Origin: RUG708 sp050946535
GTDB lineage: Bacteria > Bacillota > Clostridia > Peptostreptococcales > Anaerovoracaceae
NCBI GenBank assembly: GCA_050946535.1
Contig: JBMNUZ010000018.1
Span: forward strand, 1-28,144
Length of the DNA stretch: 28,144 nucleotides
Reading direction: 5' to 3'
Under the pieces are notes generated by a model that did no database searches, was not told the DNA's origin, and was given only the letters and a program-made list of their open reading frames with translations. The position numbers and the translations under genes are program-made. Below are positions 15,818 to 24,002 of this stretch, one piece after another (within the stretch, counting starts at the first letter, position 1; every line of letters starts with the position of its first letter).

Positions 15818-17161
15818 TTATCTGCCGCCGTATTCCTTCGCAGCCGCGTCGAGAAGCGCCTGTTTTTCGTTCGGCAGCCTGTCATTGATCACTTCGTCCA
15901 GCAGATAGGAAAGAGCCGTTCCTATCGTCTTGCCGTCTGTAATGCCTGCATTTCTCAGATCATCGCCGTTGACAGCCAGATCGCGGAGTGAGATGCAGTC
16001 TCCGTCTGCTATTATCTCTCTCATCATTTCTCTCACGCTGTTGACGCGCTGCGACGTGGCTGTTCTGTATTTTTCTCTCTTTCCGGCTGAGTCGGCCTCC
16101 TGGACTTCGAGCAGCATATCCAGCCTTTCCGGCCCGAGCTGCACGAGAGCCTTTCTTATTACCGGCTTCAGCGGCTGAAGTTTCATGTCATGATCTCTGA
16201 TGAGCTCCGTGACCGTATTGACTATTTCATTTGAAAATCTCATCCTGCGGAGTATCGTCTCCGCCATCTCGGCTCCCGCCGCCTGGTGCCCCTTGAAGTG
16301 CCCTCTGCCGGTTTCGTCCATTACGAATACCGACGGCTTGGCGATATCGTGAAGCAGCATGGTGAGTCTGAGCACCGGCTCCGGTCTGATCGCGTTCAGA
16401 GACGCGAGCGTGTGATGCCACACGTCTCTGTTGTGGTACGGGCTGTGCTGGTCGAAGCCGAACATCGGTTTGAGCTCAGGAATTATATCTGCAAATATCA
16501 TCCGGTAGCTGTCCAGAAGGCTGGCTGCATTTTCGCCTGCCAGGAATTTGAGCAGTTCCGTGTCTATTCTCTCGTAGGCGACCTTGCCGAGCACGCCGCG
16601 GCATTTTCTTATCGCCTCGTTCGTAGCCTGATCGGGCTGATATCCTTTTACCGACATGAAACGCAGCGCGCGCATGATCCTGAGTCCGTCCTCTGTAAAA
16701 CGCTTCTCAGGATTCCCGACGCATCTGAGTATTCCGTCTTCAAGATCGCGCTGGCCTCCGAAACAGTCGATGAGGCCTTCGTCAGGCGAATACGCCATCG
16801 CATTTACCGTAAAATCGCGGCGCGCGAGATCGTCCTCAAGGCTTTTTACGAAAACCACCTCGTCAGGGTGCCTGCCGTCGCTGTATGCGCCGTCGGATCT
16901 GAAAGTAGTTATCTCGACCTCGTGGCCGTCCGTGACCGCCGTGACGGTTCCGTGTTTGATGCCGGTCTTCACTATTTTCATGCCTGACAGAATCTGCTCC
17001 GTCTCTTCCGGAAGCGAAGGTGTACATATATCGAAATCATGCGGAGTGATGCCCTCGAGCAAATCTCTGACAGCACCGCCTACGATGAATGCTGCACTGC
17101 CCGCATTCTTGAAGCGCTCTGTTATTCCGAGTATATAATCAGGCAAAATGATCTCTTTCAT
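15818..17161 (-). CDS. cca: CCA tRNA nucleotidyltransferase with HD domain
   Basis: This 447-residue enzyme builds or repairs the 3' CCA end of tRNA. It shows the class II nucleotidyltransferase head GGAVRD (28-33), the metal-binding DFD (42-44), RRDFTVNAMA (114-123) and the ERxxxE-type region near YERIDTE. A C-terminal HD domain follows (LLHDIAKP near 270), as in many bacterial CCA enzymes. The start at ATG 17161 is chosen over the adjacent in-frame GTG (17164) because the GGGGG site is 8 bases away. No separate poly(A) polymerase gene is nearby, and whether the enzyme adds CC, A or CCA cannot be settled by eye. Confidence 0.93.
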   Translation of the reverse strand: MKEIILPDYILGITERFKNAGSAAFIVGGAVRDLLEGITPHDFDICTPSLPEETEQILSGMKIVKTGIKHGTVTAVTDGHEVEITTFRSDGAYSDGRHPDEVVFVKSLEDDLARRDFTVNAMAYSPDEGLIDCFGGQRDLEDGILRCVGNPEKRFTEDGLRIMRALRFMSVKGYQPDQATNEAIRKCRGVLGKVAYERIDTELLKFLAGENAASLLDSYRMIFADIIPELKPMFGFDQHSPYHNRDVWHHTLASLNAIRPEPVLRLTMLLHDIAKPSVFVMDETGRGHFKGHQAAGAEMAETILRRMRFSNEIVNTVTELIRDHDMKLQPLKPVIRKALVQLGPERLDMLLEVQEADSAGKREKYRTATSQRVNSVREMMREIIADGDCISLRDLAVNGDDLRNAGITDGKTIGTALSYLLDEVINDRLPNEKQALLDAAAKEYGGR

Positions 17162-17219
17162 CACATCAACCCCCTGAATACCATAACGAATATCTTTTTA
17201 TTTTAACATCAACCATATA

Positions 17220-18518
17220 TCAGTGCAAAGAGCATACCGAAGTTCTTCCGAATATATCGACGGCCATCACCGCAGTGCAGAGCTGCGGAACGGCTTCTGC
17301 GAGAAGGGGAAGTCCTTCTTTGCGGCTTCTGAATACGGGCATGACCGACACGAACGTACCATCGTCGCCGAGTCTTCCGGCGCACCAGTAGTCGAGAAGC
17401 GCGAACGGATCGCCCTCACGCAGCTTCTGTACACTTTCCTTGTACCTCTTCGGGACAGCCGCGTCGTCGGCTTCGAACGAATCAAGGATCACATAAGCAC
17501 CTTCTCTGTGGGCTCTCACGCGGCATTCTCCATAGTCCGGCAACTGGCCGCTCTCCATGACTTCAAACCCGGATCCTGCCTCGAGCGGACGCTTTATTGA
17601 ATTAGCCATAGCGAGCCGGCTGACATCGACGCACATGAAGCGGCGGCCGAGCCTTTCCGCGCAGGCCGCGAGCGTGCCCGATCCGCAGTAGAAATCTCCG
17701 CAGAGGTCTCCTTCGTCTGTCGCGAGCTTTATGATCCGGTCGAGCAGCGCCTCGGGCTTCTGCGTCGCGTAGTTCAGCCTCTCTGCCGAACTGCGTCCGA
17801 CCATGTCTATCTGCCAGACGTCTTTCTGATTTACAAGCGTATACCAGCCGTTTTCGTCCTGAAATTCCTCGACACCCTTGAATCTGTAAGGTTTGAAGCC
17901 GCGGTTGTACGACTTCTCCTTTCCCGGATGGAATTTGTATTTGCCGGTCTTCGAATAGACGAGAATGCTGTCGTGCTTGCGCGAAAGGTGGCGCTTCGCA
18001 GCTCCGCCTGATTTGTAAGACCATATTATTTCATTGATGAAATTTTCCGGTCCGAAGATTTCGTCCATGAACAGCTTGACGGCATGAGACGCGTGCCAGT
18101 CCAGATGAACGAATATGACGCCGGTGTCCTTCAGCGCGTCCTTCATCAGCTTCAGGCGGAGCGCCAGCTGCTCGAGATAATCTTCTATGCCGTTCTTCCA
18201 GCGGTCGTGATAAGCGCGGAGACGGATCTCCTTCACTTCAGGCACGAGATCCGATTTTACCGGGATCCGCGCGCCCTTGTCGCCTTCAGTAAAAAACGGA
18301 GGGTCGCAGTATATAAGGTCAAAACTGCCGGCAAGTTTTCCTGTTATAAGGCCGTCGGCAAGAACTCCGGCATTGTCTCCGAGTACGAAAACACCGCCGT
18401 CTCTTCCCTCCGATCTCATAACGGTTCTCGCGCCGGCCGGCATGCTCTCCGCGAGCATCCTGATATACTGTTCCTCCGCCCTGTCCAGGATATTGGGCAG
18501 CTTTCTTATGAGACTCAT
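17220..18518 (-). CDS. Orphan site-specific DNA methyltransferase, beta-class
   Basis: This 432-residue protein has the amino-methyltransferase catalytic motif DPPF (72-75), a TQKP motif (252-255) and a SAM-binding FYCGSGT motif (276-282). The catalytic motif precedes the SAM motif, which is the beta-class order seen in type III Mod and many N6-adenine/N4-cytosine enzymes. The ~125 residues after about 305 are not recognised and could contribute to target recognition or be a clade-specific addition. No restriction endonuclease gene is nearby. Its ATG is only 2 bp after the YgiQ stop, so it is part of the pyrimidine/housekeeping transcript. The target sequence is unknown. Confidence 0.87.
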   Translation of the reverse strand: MSLIRKLPNILDRAEEQYIRMLAESMPAGARTVMRSEGRDGGVFVLGDNAGVLADGLITGKLAGSFDLIYCDPPFFTEGDKGARIPVKSDLVPEVKEIRLRAYHDRWKNGIEDYLEQLALRLKLMKDALKDTGVIFVHLDWHASHAVKLFMDEIFGPENFINEIIWSYKSGGAAKRHLSRKHDSILVYSKTGKYKFHPGKEKSYNRGFKPYRFKGVEEFQDENGWYTLVNQKDVWQIDMVGRSSAERLNYATQKPEALLDRIIKLATDEGDLCGDFYCGSGTLAACAERLGRRFMCVDVSRLAMANSIKRPLEAGSGFEVMESGQLPDYGECRVRAHREGAYVILDSFEADDAAVPKRYKESVQKLREGDPFALLDYWCAGRLGDDGTFVSVMPVFRSRKEGLPLLAEAVPQLCTAVMAVDIFGRTSVCSLH

Positions 18519-18520
18519 AT

Positions 18521-20449
18521 TTATCTTCTCTTTCCGCGGGATCCGTTACTGCCGCGCGGACGCCGCTCTGATCTTCTTCCTGTCTTTTTCCTTCCGTTCT
18601 GCCGGCTCTGTACGCCGCGGCCTGATCCGGCAGCCGGGCTCTCAGGTCTCACGAGGCATTCCTTTCCGTATCCTATGAGATCCTCTCTGTGGATTTTCTT
18701 CAAAGCCTTCCGGACGAGCGGCGCATTCTCCGGTTTGTTGAAATGAAGCATCGCTCTCTGCATCTTCTTTTCCTCCGGATCACGGGCGGTATAAACCTTC
18801 TCTCCCGTGAGCGGATCTATCCCCGTATAGTACATGCACGTCGAAAGCGTAGCCGGCGTGGGGTAGAAGTCCTGAACCTGATCGGGCACAAACCCGTGTT
18901 CGTTCAGATAGACCGAAAGTTCGCACGCATCCTCGAGAGTCGAACCAGGATGCGAAGATATGAAATAAGGAATGATGTACTGTTTTTTGTTCAGCCGTCT
19001 GTTCTCGGCCTCGAATTCCCTGCAGAATTTCTCGAAAACCTTTTTCGGCGGCTTGTGCATGCGTCGGAGCACTTCATCGCAGATATGCTCAGGCGCGACC
19101 TTGAGTTCGCCGCTCACGTGCCACTTGCAGAGCTCGCTCAGGAAATCCGTATTTTTGTCGGCCAGCAGATAATCGTACCGGATTCCGGATCTGATGAATA
19201 CTTTTTTGACTCCCGGCAGGCTCCTGAGTTTCCTCAGAAGTTCTATATACTCGCTGTGATCAGCTTCTAGATTCGGACACGGTGAAGGATACAGGCAGTC
19301 GCGGTGTGTGCACACGCCGTGCGTCAGCTGGCGCCTGCAGGCCGGCTTTCTGAAATTGGCGGTCGGGCCGCCCACATCGTGAATGTACCCTTTGAATTCC
19401 GGATCCGCGGTCAGGATCTTCGCTTCTCGCACAAGCGATTCGATGCTTCTCGCCTGCACGCGGCGGCCCTGATGGAACGTCAGCGCGCAGAAGCTGCATC
19501 CGCCGAAGCAGCCCCTCACAGACGTCAGGCTGAACTTCACCTCGCGTATGGCGGGAATCCCTCCGTCTCCCTCGTACATTGGATGGCAGCTGCGCATATA
19601 CGGCAGCTCGTAGACATCGTCGAGCTCCTGCTGCGTAAGCGGATCCGCCGGCGGATTCTGCACCACGTAGACTCCTCTGCCGTAGTACTCAGCGAGCCTC
19701 CTGCCTGTCATGCAGTCGGTATTCCTGTACTGTTCGAGGAAACTCTCCGCGTACTTCTCCTTCGATTCCTTTATCTCCTGAAACGACGGGAGAAAGATCA
19801 GGTCCTCGTCCCAGGAGTTGTCCTCCTCGAACGTCCCGCCTGCATCCTTGTAGACGGTTCCCTTGATCCATGTAATATCCTTGATATCTATGCCGGAATC
19901 GAGAGCTTCCGCGATTTCCGCTGTCGCGCGCTCGCCCATTCCGTAGACCAGCAGATCGGCCTGCGAATCTATGAGGATCGAGTTTCTGACCCTGTCGTCC
20001 CAGTAATCGTAGTGTCCCATCCGCCTGAGGCTCGCCTCTATGCCTCCGATGATCACTGGCACTTCTTTTCCGTATGCCTCGCGTATGCGGTTGCAGCAGA
20101 CTATGACCGCGCGGTCCGGCCTGCAGCCGGTTCTTCCGCCGGGCGAATAAGCGTCCGTCCTGCGCCTGTGTTTGAAAACCGAATAGTGGTTGACCATCGA
20201 GTCTACGTTGCCCGAATTCACCAGAAAGGCAAGCCTCGGCCTGCCGAACCGTTTGAAATCGCTGCAGTCCCTCCAGTCCGGCTGCGGCAGCACAGCAACT
20301 TTATATCCGAGCGATTCCAGTACGCGGCTTATGATCGCTGTGCCGAAAGACGAGTGGTCGACGTATGCGTCGCCGGTGACGAGCACGAAATCGGGCTGTT
20401 CCCATCCGAGTTCCTTTATTTCTTCATATGTAACCGGAAGAAACGGCAT
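18521..20449 (-). CDS. YgiQ family radical SAM protein
   Basis: This 642-residue protein has an N-terminal B12-binding-like/UPF0313 region, then a radical SAM core with the 4Fe-4S motif CFGGCSFC (C314, C318, C321), and the YgiQ C-terminal region. The family is widespread, but its reaction is not established to my knowledge. The last ~35 residues are very rich in Arg, Lys, Gly and Ser, as in some YgiQ proteins, and may bind nucleic acid. GGAG lies 7 bases before the ATG, inside the end of pyrE, from which it is separated by 3 bp. Confidence 0.92.
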   Translation of the reverse strand: MPFLPVTYEEIKELGWEQPDFVLVTGDAYVDHSSFGTAIISRVLESLGYKVAVLPQPDWRDCSDFKRFGRPRLAFLVNSGNVDSMVNHYSVFKHRRRTDAYSPGGRTGCRPDRAVIVCCNRIREAYGKEVPVIIGGIEASLRRMGHYDYWDDRVRNSILIDSQADLLVYGMGERATAEIAEALDSGIDIKDITWIKGTVYKDAGGTFEEDNSWDEDLIFLPSFQEIKESKEKYAESFLEQYRNTDCMTGRRLAEYYGRGVYVVQNPPADPLTQQELDDVYELPYMRSCHPMYEGDGGIPAIREVKFSLTSVRGCFGGCSFCALTFHQGRRVQARSIESLVREAKILTADPEFKGYIHDVGGPTANFRKPACRRQLTHGVCTHRDCLYPSPCPNLEADHSEYIELLRKLRSLPGVKKVFIRSGIRYDYLLADKNTDFLSELCKWHVSGELKVAPEHICDEVLRRMHKPPKKVFEKFCREFEAENRRLNKKQYIIPYFISSHPGSTLEDACELSVYLNEHGFVPDQVQDFYPTPATLSTCMYYTGIDPLTGEKVYTARDPEEKKMQRAMLHFNKPENAPLVRKALKKIHREDLIGYGKECLVRPESPAAGSGRGVQSRQNGRKKTGRRSERRPRGSNGSRGKRR

Positions 20450-20452
20450 CTT

Positions 20453-21142
20453 TTACTCCATCACGCAGTATTCGGCCATGTACTTCTCCATGGCTTCTTT
20501 CGTAGCATCGTCGATAACTATCTTCCCGTCGACCGGCGTATTGTACAGCGTGTCTATGACTTCGCGCACGGTGACTATCGGAAATGTTCTGATTCCGAGT
20601 TCCTCTTCTATTTCCTTTATCGCGGTCTTTTCGCCTCTGCCGCGCTCCATGCGGTCGACCGAAACGATGAGAGCCTCGACCTTTACGTCGGCTGCGTTCA
20701 TGAGCACGGGTACTGTCTCCCTCACTGCCGTTCCGGCCGTGATGACATCCTCGGTAATAATGACTCTGTCGCCGTCCTTCAGCTTCTGGCCGACCATGAT
20801 GCCGCCTTCGCCGTGATCCTTCTTCTCCTTGCGGTTGAAGCAGTATCCTACGTTCATATCGTATTTTTCATACAGCGCCGAAGCCGTCGCTACGCAGAGA
20901 GGAATGCCCTTGTAAGCCGGTCCGAAAAGGACGTCTGGTTTTCCGCTGATGTCGCCCGCCGCGATGTGCTCCGAAATGCACTCAGCGTAGTACCTTCCCA
21001 GCATCACCGCCTGCTCGCCGGTATGATAGTTGCCCGTATTCACAAAGTAAGGCGTATTGCGGCCGCTCTTTGTGACGAAATCGCCGAACGTGAGCACACC
21101 GGCCGAAACCATGAATTTGATGAAATCCTCTTTATATCCCAT
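20453..21142 (-). CDS. pyrE: Orotate phosphoribosyltransferase
   Basis: This 229-residue enzyme joins orotate to PRPP to give orotidine monophosphate. The PRPP-binding loop is RVIITEDVITAGTAVRE, and the N-terminal KSGRNTPYFVNTG matches the family. The start at 21142 is chosen because AGGAGG lies 9 bases upstream and the family begins near here; a longer in-frame reading from 21220 would run through the intergenic hairpin. It ends the pyrimidine gene run and is followed after 3 bp by ygiQ. Confidence 0.95.
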   Translation of the reverse strand: MGYKEDFIKFMVSAGVLTFGDFVTKSGRNTPYFVNTGNYHTGEQAVMLGRYYAECISEHIAAGDISGKPDVLFGPAYKGIPLCVATASALYEKYDMNVGYCFNRKEKKDHGEGGIMVGQKLKDGDRVIITEDVITAGTAVRETVPVLMNAADVKVEALIVSVDRMERGRGEKTAIKEIEEELGIRTFPIVTVREVIDTLYNTPVDGKIVIDDATKEAMEKYMAEYCVME

Positions 21143-21201
21143 TATTAAATGCCTCCTGCAGACATGTGTGTTTTTGTTTTTCCTTATGAAAATACCGCGT
21201 T

Positions 21202-21220
21202 TCGTGCGCTCCGCGCACAA
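21202..21220 (-). other. Hairpin in the pyrD-pyrE gap
   Basis: On the minus strand TTGTGCGC and GCGCACGA (21220-21213 with 21209-21202) form a stem with a 3-base loop (one G-T pair). No T-run follows, so it is unlikely to be a strong terminator. It may protect or process the message between pyrD and pyrE. Confidence 0.45.
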
Positions 21221-21229
21221 GGCTCACGC

Positions 21230-22171
21230 CTATATGTCGAACGCATCTTTGAGACCAGCAATCGTCGCGAATCCGTTCTCCGACATGTAATCTATGAACT
21301 CCGACTTTATCCTGACCATGGCGGCCGGATCCATCAGAGATGCGGTTCCTATGCCGACGGCCGAAGCACCTGCAGCCAGGAATTCTGCCACGTCGGTGCC
21401 CTTTGTTATTCCGCCGAGTCCGATCACAGGTATATCGACGGCTTTAGCCGTTTCCCAAACCATGCGCAGCGCGACCGGCTTGACAGCAGGACCGGAAAAA
21501 CCGCCCTTGACGTTGGCGAGCACGGCGCGCCTTCTCTTCAGATCTACAGCCATTCCGTATATCGTGTTAATGAGCGAAACGGCATCGGCGCCCGCATCCT
21601 CTACAGCCTGTGCTATCACCGTCACATCCGTGACATTCGGTGTGAGCTTCACTATGAGCGGTTTGTCGGTGACTTTCTTTACTTCCCTCGTCACGCGGGC
21701 GGCGAGATCGGGTTTCGTTCCGAACGCGATTCCGCCTTCGCTCAGGTTCGGGCAGGAAATATTGAGCTCGAACATCGAAATCTCGTCACAATCGGCGAGG
21801 GCCTCCGCCACGCGCACATATTCATCGACGCTGTGGCCTGCCAGATTTGTTATTATCTTCGTATCGTAACCGCTGAGAAACGGGAGCAGTTCGGATTTGT
21901 ACCAGTCTGCGCCCTTGTTTTCAAGACCTACGGAATTGAGCATCCCGCCGTACGTCTCTGCTATGCGTGGAAGCGGGTTGCCTCTCCATGGAACGGCCGA
22001 GATGCCCTTGGTGACTGCCGCTCCGAGCTCGTTCAGATCGTAAAATTCAGCGCTTTCCCATGGTGAAAATGTTCCCGATGCAGTCATGAGCGGGTTTGAA
22101 AGCCCGACTCCAGCTATTCTTACCCGCAGGTCTATTCCCAGCTCCTGCGCTTTCCTGTCAAGCTCAGTCAT
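21230..22171 (-). CDS. pyrD: Dihydroorotate dehydrogenase catalytic subunit, class 1B
   Basis: This 313-residue FMN enzyme oxidises dihydroorotate to orotate. The catalytic base is C140 in NISCPN, the mark of class 1 enzymes, and the presence of PyrK next door identifies the NAD-linked class 1B heterotetramer. The C-terminal GLGGITKGTD phosphate-binding segment is intact. The gene overlaps the end of pyrK by 8 bases, so translation of the two subunits is likely coupled. Confidence 0.96.
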   Translation of the reverse strand: MTELDRKAQELGIDLRVRIAGVGLSNPLMTASGTFSPWESAEFYDLNELGAAVTKGISAVPWRGNPLPRIAETYGGMLNSVGLENKGADWYKSELLPFLSGYDTKIITNLAGHSVDEYVRVAEALADCDEISMFELNISCPNLSEGGIAFGTKPDLAARVTREVKKVTDKPLIVKLTPNVTDVTVIAQAVEDAGADAVSLINTIYGMAVDLKRRRAVLANVKGGFSGPAVKPVALRMVWETAKAVDIPVIGLGGITKGTDVAEFLAAGASAVGIGTASLMDPAAMVRIKSEFIDYMSENGFATIAGLKDAFDI

Positions 22172-22997
22172 CCCAGATCACCTCGCTCCCTCTGAAAACG
22201 GGACCGTCGCAGCAGACCCTCCTGCGTGTCTTCACTATATTTCCATTTTCGTCTTCTTCTTTAACATCTATGCTGCAGCCCATGCAGACTCCGTACCCGC
22301 AGCCCATGCGCTCCTCCATCGAAACCTGAAGGCATCTGTCGCCGGAATGCTCTTGTATATGCTTCTCGACGGCATTCAGCATAGGCCTCGGTCCGCACGC
22401 AAAATATTCGTCGGCTTCTTCGCCCGTCGCCTTCAGGCAGTCGACGACGGTACCGAGATACGAGTTCTCATCAGGCTCCTCGGTGGTCACAAGCACCCTG
22501 CAGTCTGCGTCGCGGAATTCGTCGACGAGGAATTTATCCTTCCTGAATCCGAGAACCGCCGTCACGTTTATCTTCATTTTCCTGAGAGTCTTTGCGAGAA
22601 AGACGAGCGGGGAACATCCCACGCCACCGCCTATCAGCATGGCGGAACGGCCCGAAGCGCCTGTGCCTGAGACTTCATCGTCAAATACCGATGTATCGAA
22701 TCCGTTTCCGAGCGGGCCCGTCACTCTGTAGATCGTCCCTCTCTCGGCGCCGGACATTTCTTTGGTTCCCTGTCCCGTCACCTGATAAACAATATCTATG
22801 GTTCCCTCCGGAGCATCTGCGTCGCAGATTCCGAAAGGACGCGGCAGTATGAGGCTCCTGTCGTTGGGATAGATGTTTATGAACTGTCCCGGTACGACGC
22901 CTGCCGCTTTGTCCATTACGTATAAACTCATGCGGAAAATGCCATGAGCTATTTCTTCGTTCGTCAGCACTTCCGCTTCAAGGATCTTATCTGTCAA
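22164..22997 (-). CDS. pyrK: Dihydroorotate dehydrogenase electron transfer subunit
   Basis: This 277-residue subunit passes electrons from PyrD to NAD+. It has the FAD-binding RPFGICD (53-59), the NAD-binding GGGVGCSP (123-130) and a 2Fe-2S cluster formed by C233, C238, C241 and C262 (or C263). I place the start at TTG 22997: GGAGGG (23004-23009) lies 6 bases upstream, and the product then begins where homologues do. The longer frame from GTG 23051 would overlap pyrF by 32 bases. Confidence 0.92.
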   Translation of the reverse strand: MTDKILEAEVLTNEEIAHGIFRMSLYVMDKAAGVVPGQFINIYPNDRSLILPRPFGICDADAPEGTIDIVYQVTGQGTKEMSGAERGTIYRVTGPLGNGFDTSVFDDEVSGTGASGRSAMLIGGGVGCSPLVFLAKTLRKMKINVTAVLGFRKDKFLVDEFRDADCRVLVTTEEPDENSYLGTVVDCLKATGEEADEYFACGPRPMLNAVEKHIQEHSGDRCLQVSMEERMGCGYGVCMGCSIDVKEEDENGNIVKTRRRVCCDGPVFRGSEVIWDD

Positions 22998-23003
22998 ATC
23001 AAA

Positions 23004-23009
23004 CCCTCC
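23004..23009 (-). promoter_or_regulatory. Ribosome-binding site deciding the pyrK TTG start
   Basis: GGAGGG on the minus strand sits 6 bases before the TTG at 22997 and lies in the 22-bp gap after the pyrF stop. No comparable site precedes the GTG at 23051. Confidence 0.7.
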
Positions 23010-23019
23010 GTCGGTCTGT

Positions 23020-23955
23020 TTAAAGTGAAATTCCGTTTCTTTCAAGCGCACCTGTGAGATCGTCTCTCATCTTGACGGCAGCTTCCGCAGCGGCCTCCGC
23101 ATAATCTTGTTCGCTGTATTTCGGATCTTTTTTATATGCGGCCGTGATGCCTCTCGAGCTGCTTATAATCGCTCCGAGCCCTCTTTCGTCGAAGAAACCG
23201 GCTACATCGTCTGCCGTGCCTCCCTGCGCGCCGTATCCCGGCACGAGGAAAAACGTGTGAGGCATGCGGGCTCTGAGCTGTTCTCCCTGCTCTTTATGAG
23301 TGGCTCCGACGACGGCTCCCACCTCGCTGTAGCCGTGTGCGCCCGTCAGGCCGCTTCCCCATTCTTCTGTGAGATCGGCTACTGCCTCGTAGAGGCGCCT
23401 GCCGTCGGCAAGCTGCTGTTCCTGAACCTCCGCGCTGCTCGGATTGCTCGTCCTCACGAGCACGAAGATACCTTTCCCGCGCGAAGCGCATTCGTCCGTG
23501 AACGGTTTGATTCCGTCGGTTCCGAGATATGGATTTACCGTCACGGCGTCTTCCGTCCAGGTATCGACGGTCTCTCCGTTTATTTCTATTCCTCCGAGAT
23601 GAGCAGCGTAAGCGGCAGCCGTCGACGATATATCGCCGCGCTTTATGTCTCCTATTACGGTCAGCCCTCTGCCCTTCGCATATTCGCACGTGGCATTGTA
23701 CGCCTGAAGTCCCGGAATCCCGAGTCTTTCATACATGGCTATCTGAGGCTTCACCGCCGGTACGATCTCGTAAACCGCATCGATCACGGCCCTGTTGAAT
23801 TCGAGGAACATGCCTGCGTACGCAGACGGCGTGAATCCTATGCGGTCGAAATATTTTTCCCTGAGAAATCCTGGCATCATCTCCGGCGTCGGATCGAGTC
23901 CTACCACCGAAGGATTTTTCTTTTTCAATATGTCGTCTATTAATTTATCTATCAT
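23020..23955 (-). CDS. pyrF: Orotidine 5'-phosphate decarboxylase, type 2
   Basis: This 311-residue enzyme makes UMP from OMP. VGLDPTP (18-24) and the catalytic IGDIKRGDIS segment are visible, and the length fits the longer type 2 family (about 270-310 residues). The ribosome-binding site AGGG is unusually close to the ATG, so initiation may be weak or coupled; the MIDKL start agrees with homologues. A 47-bp gap with a 13-bp direct repeat separates it from pyrC. Confidence 0.95.
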   Translation of the reverse strand: MIDKLIDDILKKKNPSVVGLDPTPEMMPGFLREKYFDRIGFTPSAYAGMFLEFNRAVIDAVYEIVPAVKPQIAMYERLGIPGLQAYNATCEYAKGRGLTVIGDIKRGDISSTAAAYAAHLGGIEINGETVDTWTEDAVTVNPYLGTDGIKPFTDECASRGKGIFVLVRTSNPSSAEVQEQQLADGRRLYEAVADLTEEWGSGLTGAHGYSEVGAVVGATHKEQGEQLRARMPHTFFLVPGYGAQGGTADDVAGFFDERGLGAIISSSRGITAAYKKDPKYSEQDYAEAAAEAAVKMRDDLTGALERNGISL

Positions 23956-23969
23956 TTCCCTGCCATTTA

Positions 23970-23993
23970 CTTATGCTGCTTGCTTATGCTGCT
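23970..23993. repeat. 13-bp direct repeat in the pyrC-pyrF gap
   Basis: CTTATGCTGCT occurs twice (23970-23980 and 23983-23993) with a period of 13 bp. On the gene strand it reads AGCAGCATAAG. It occupies most of the 47-bp gap between pyrC and pyrF. Confidence 0.7.
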
Positions 23994-24002
23994 GTTCAGG
24001 TG

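Noticed and set aside
19304..21148. A 614-codon open frame on the plus strand opposite ygiQ and pyrE
   Set aside because: It is antisense to two well-supported genes, has no ribosome-binding site and an Arg/Val/His-rich composition typical of shadow frames caused by codon bias.
22998..23051. Start of pyrK at GTG 23051
   Set aside because: It would overlap pyrF by 32 bases and has no ribosome-binding site; TTG 22997 has GGAGGG at the right distance.
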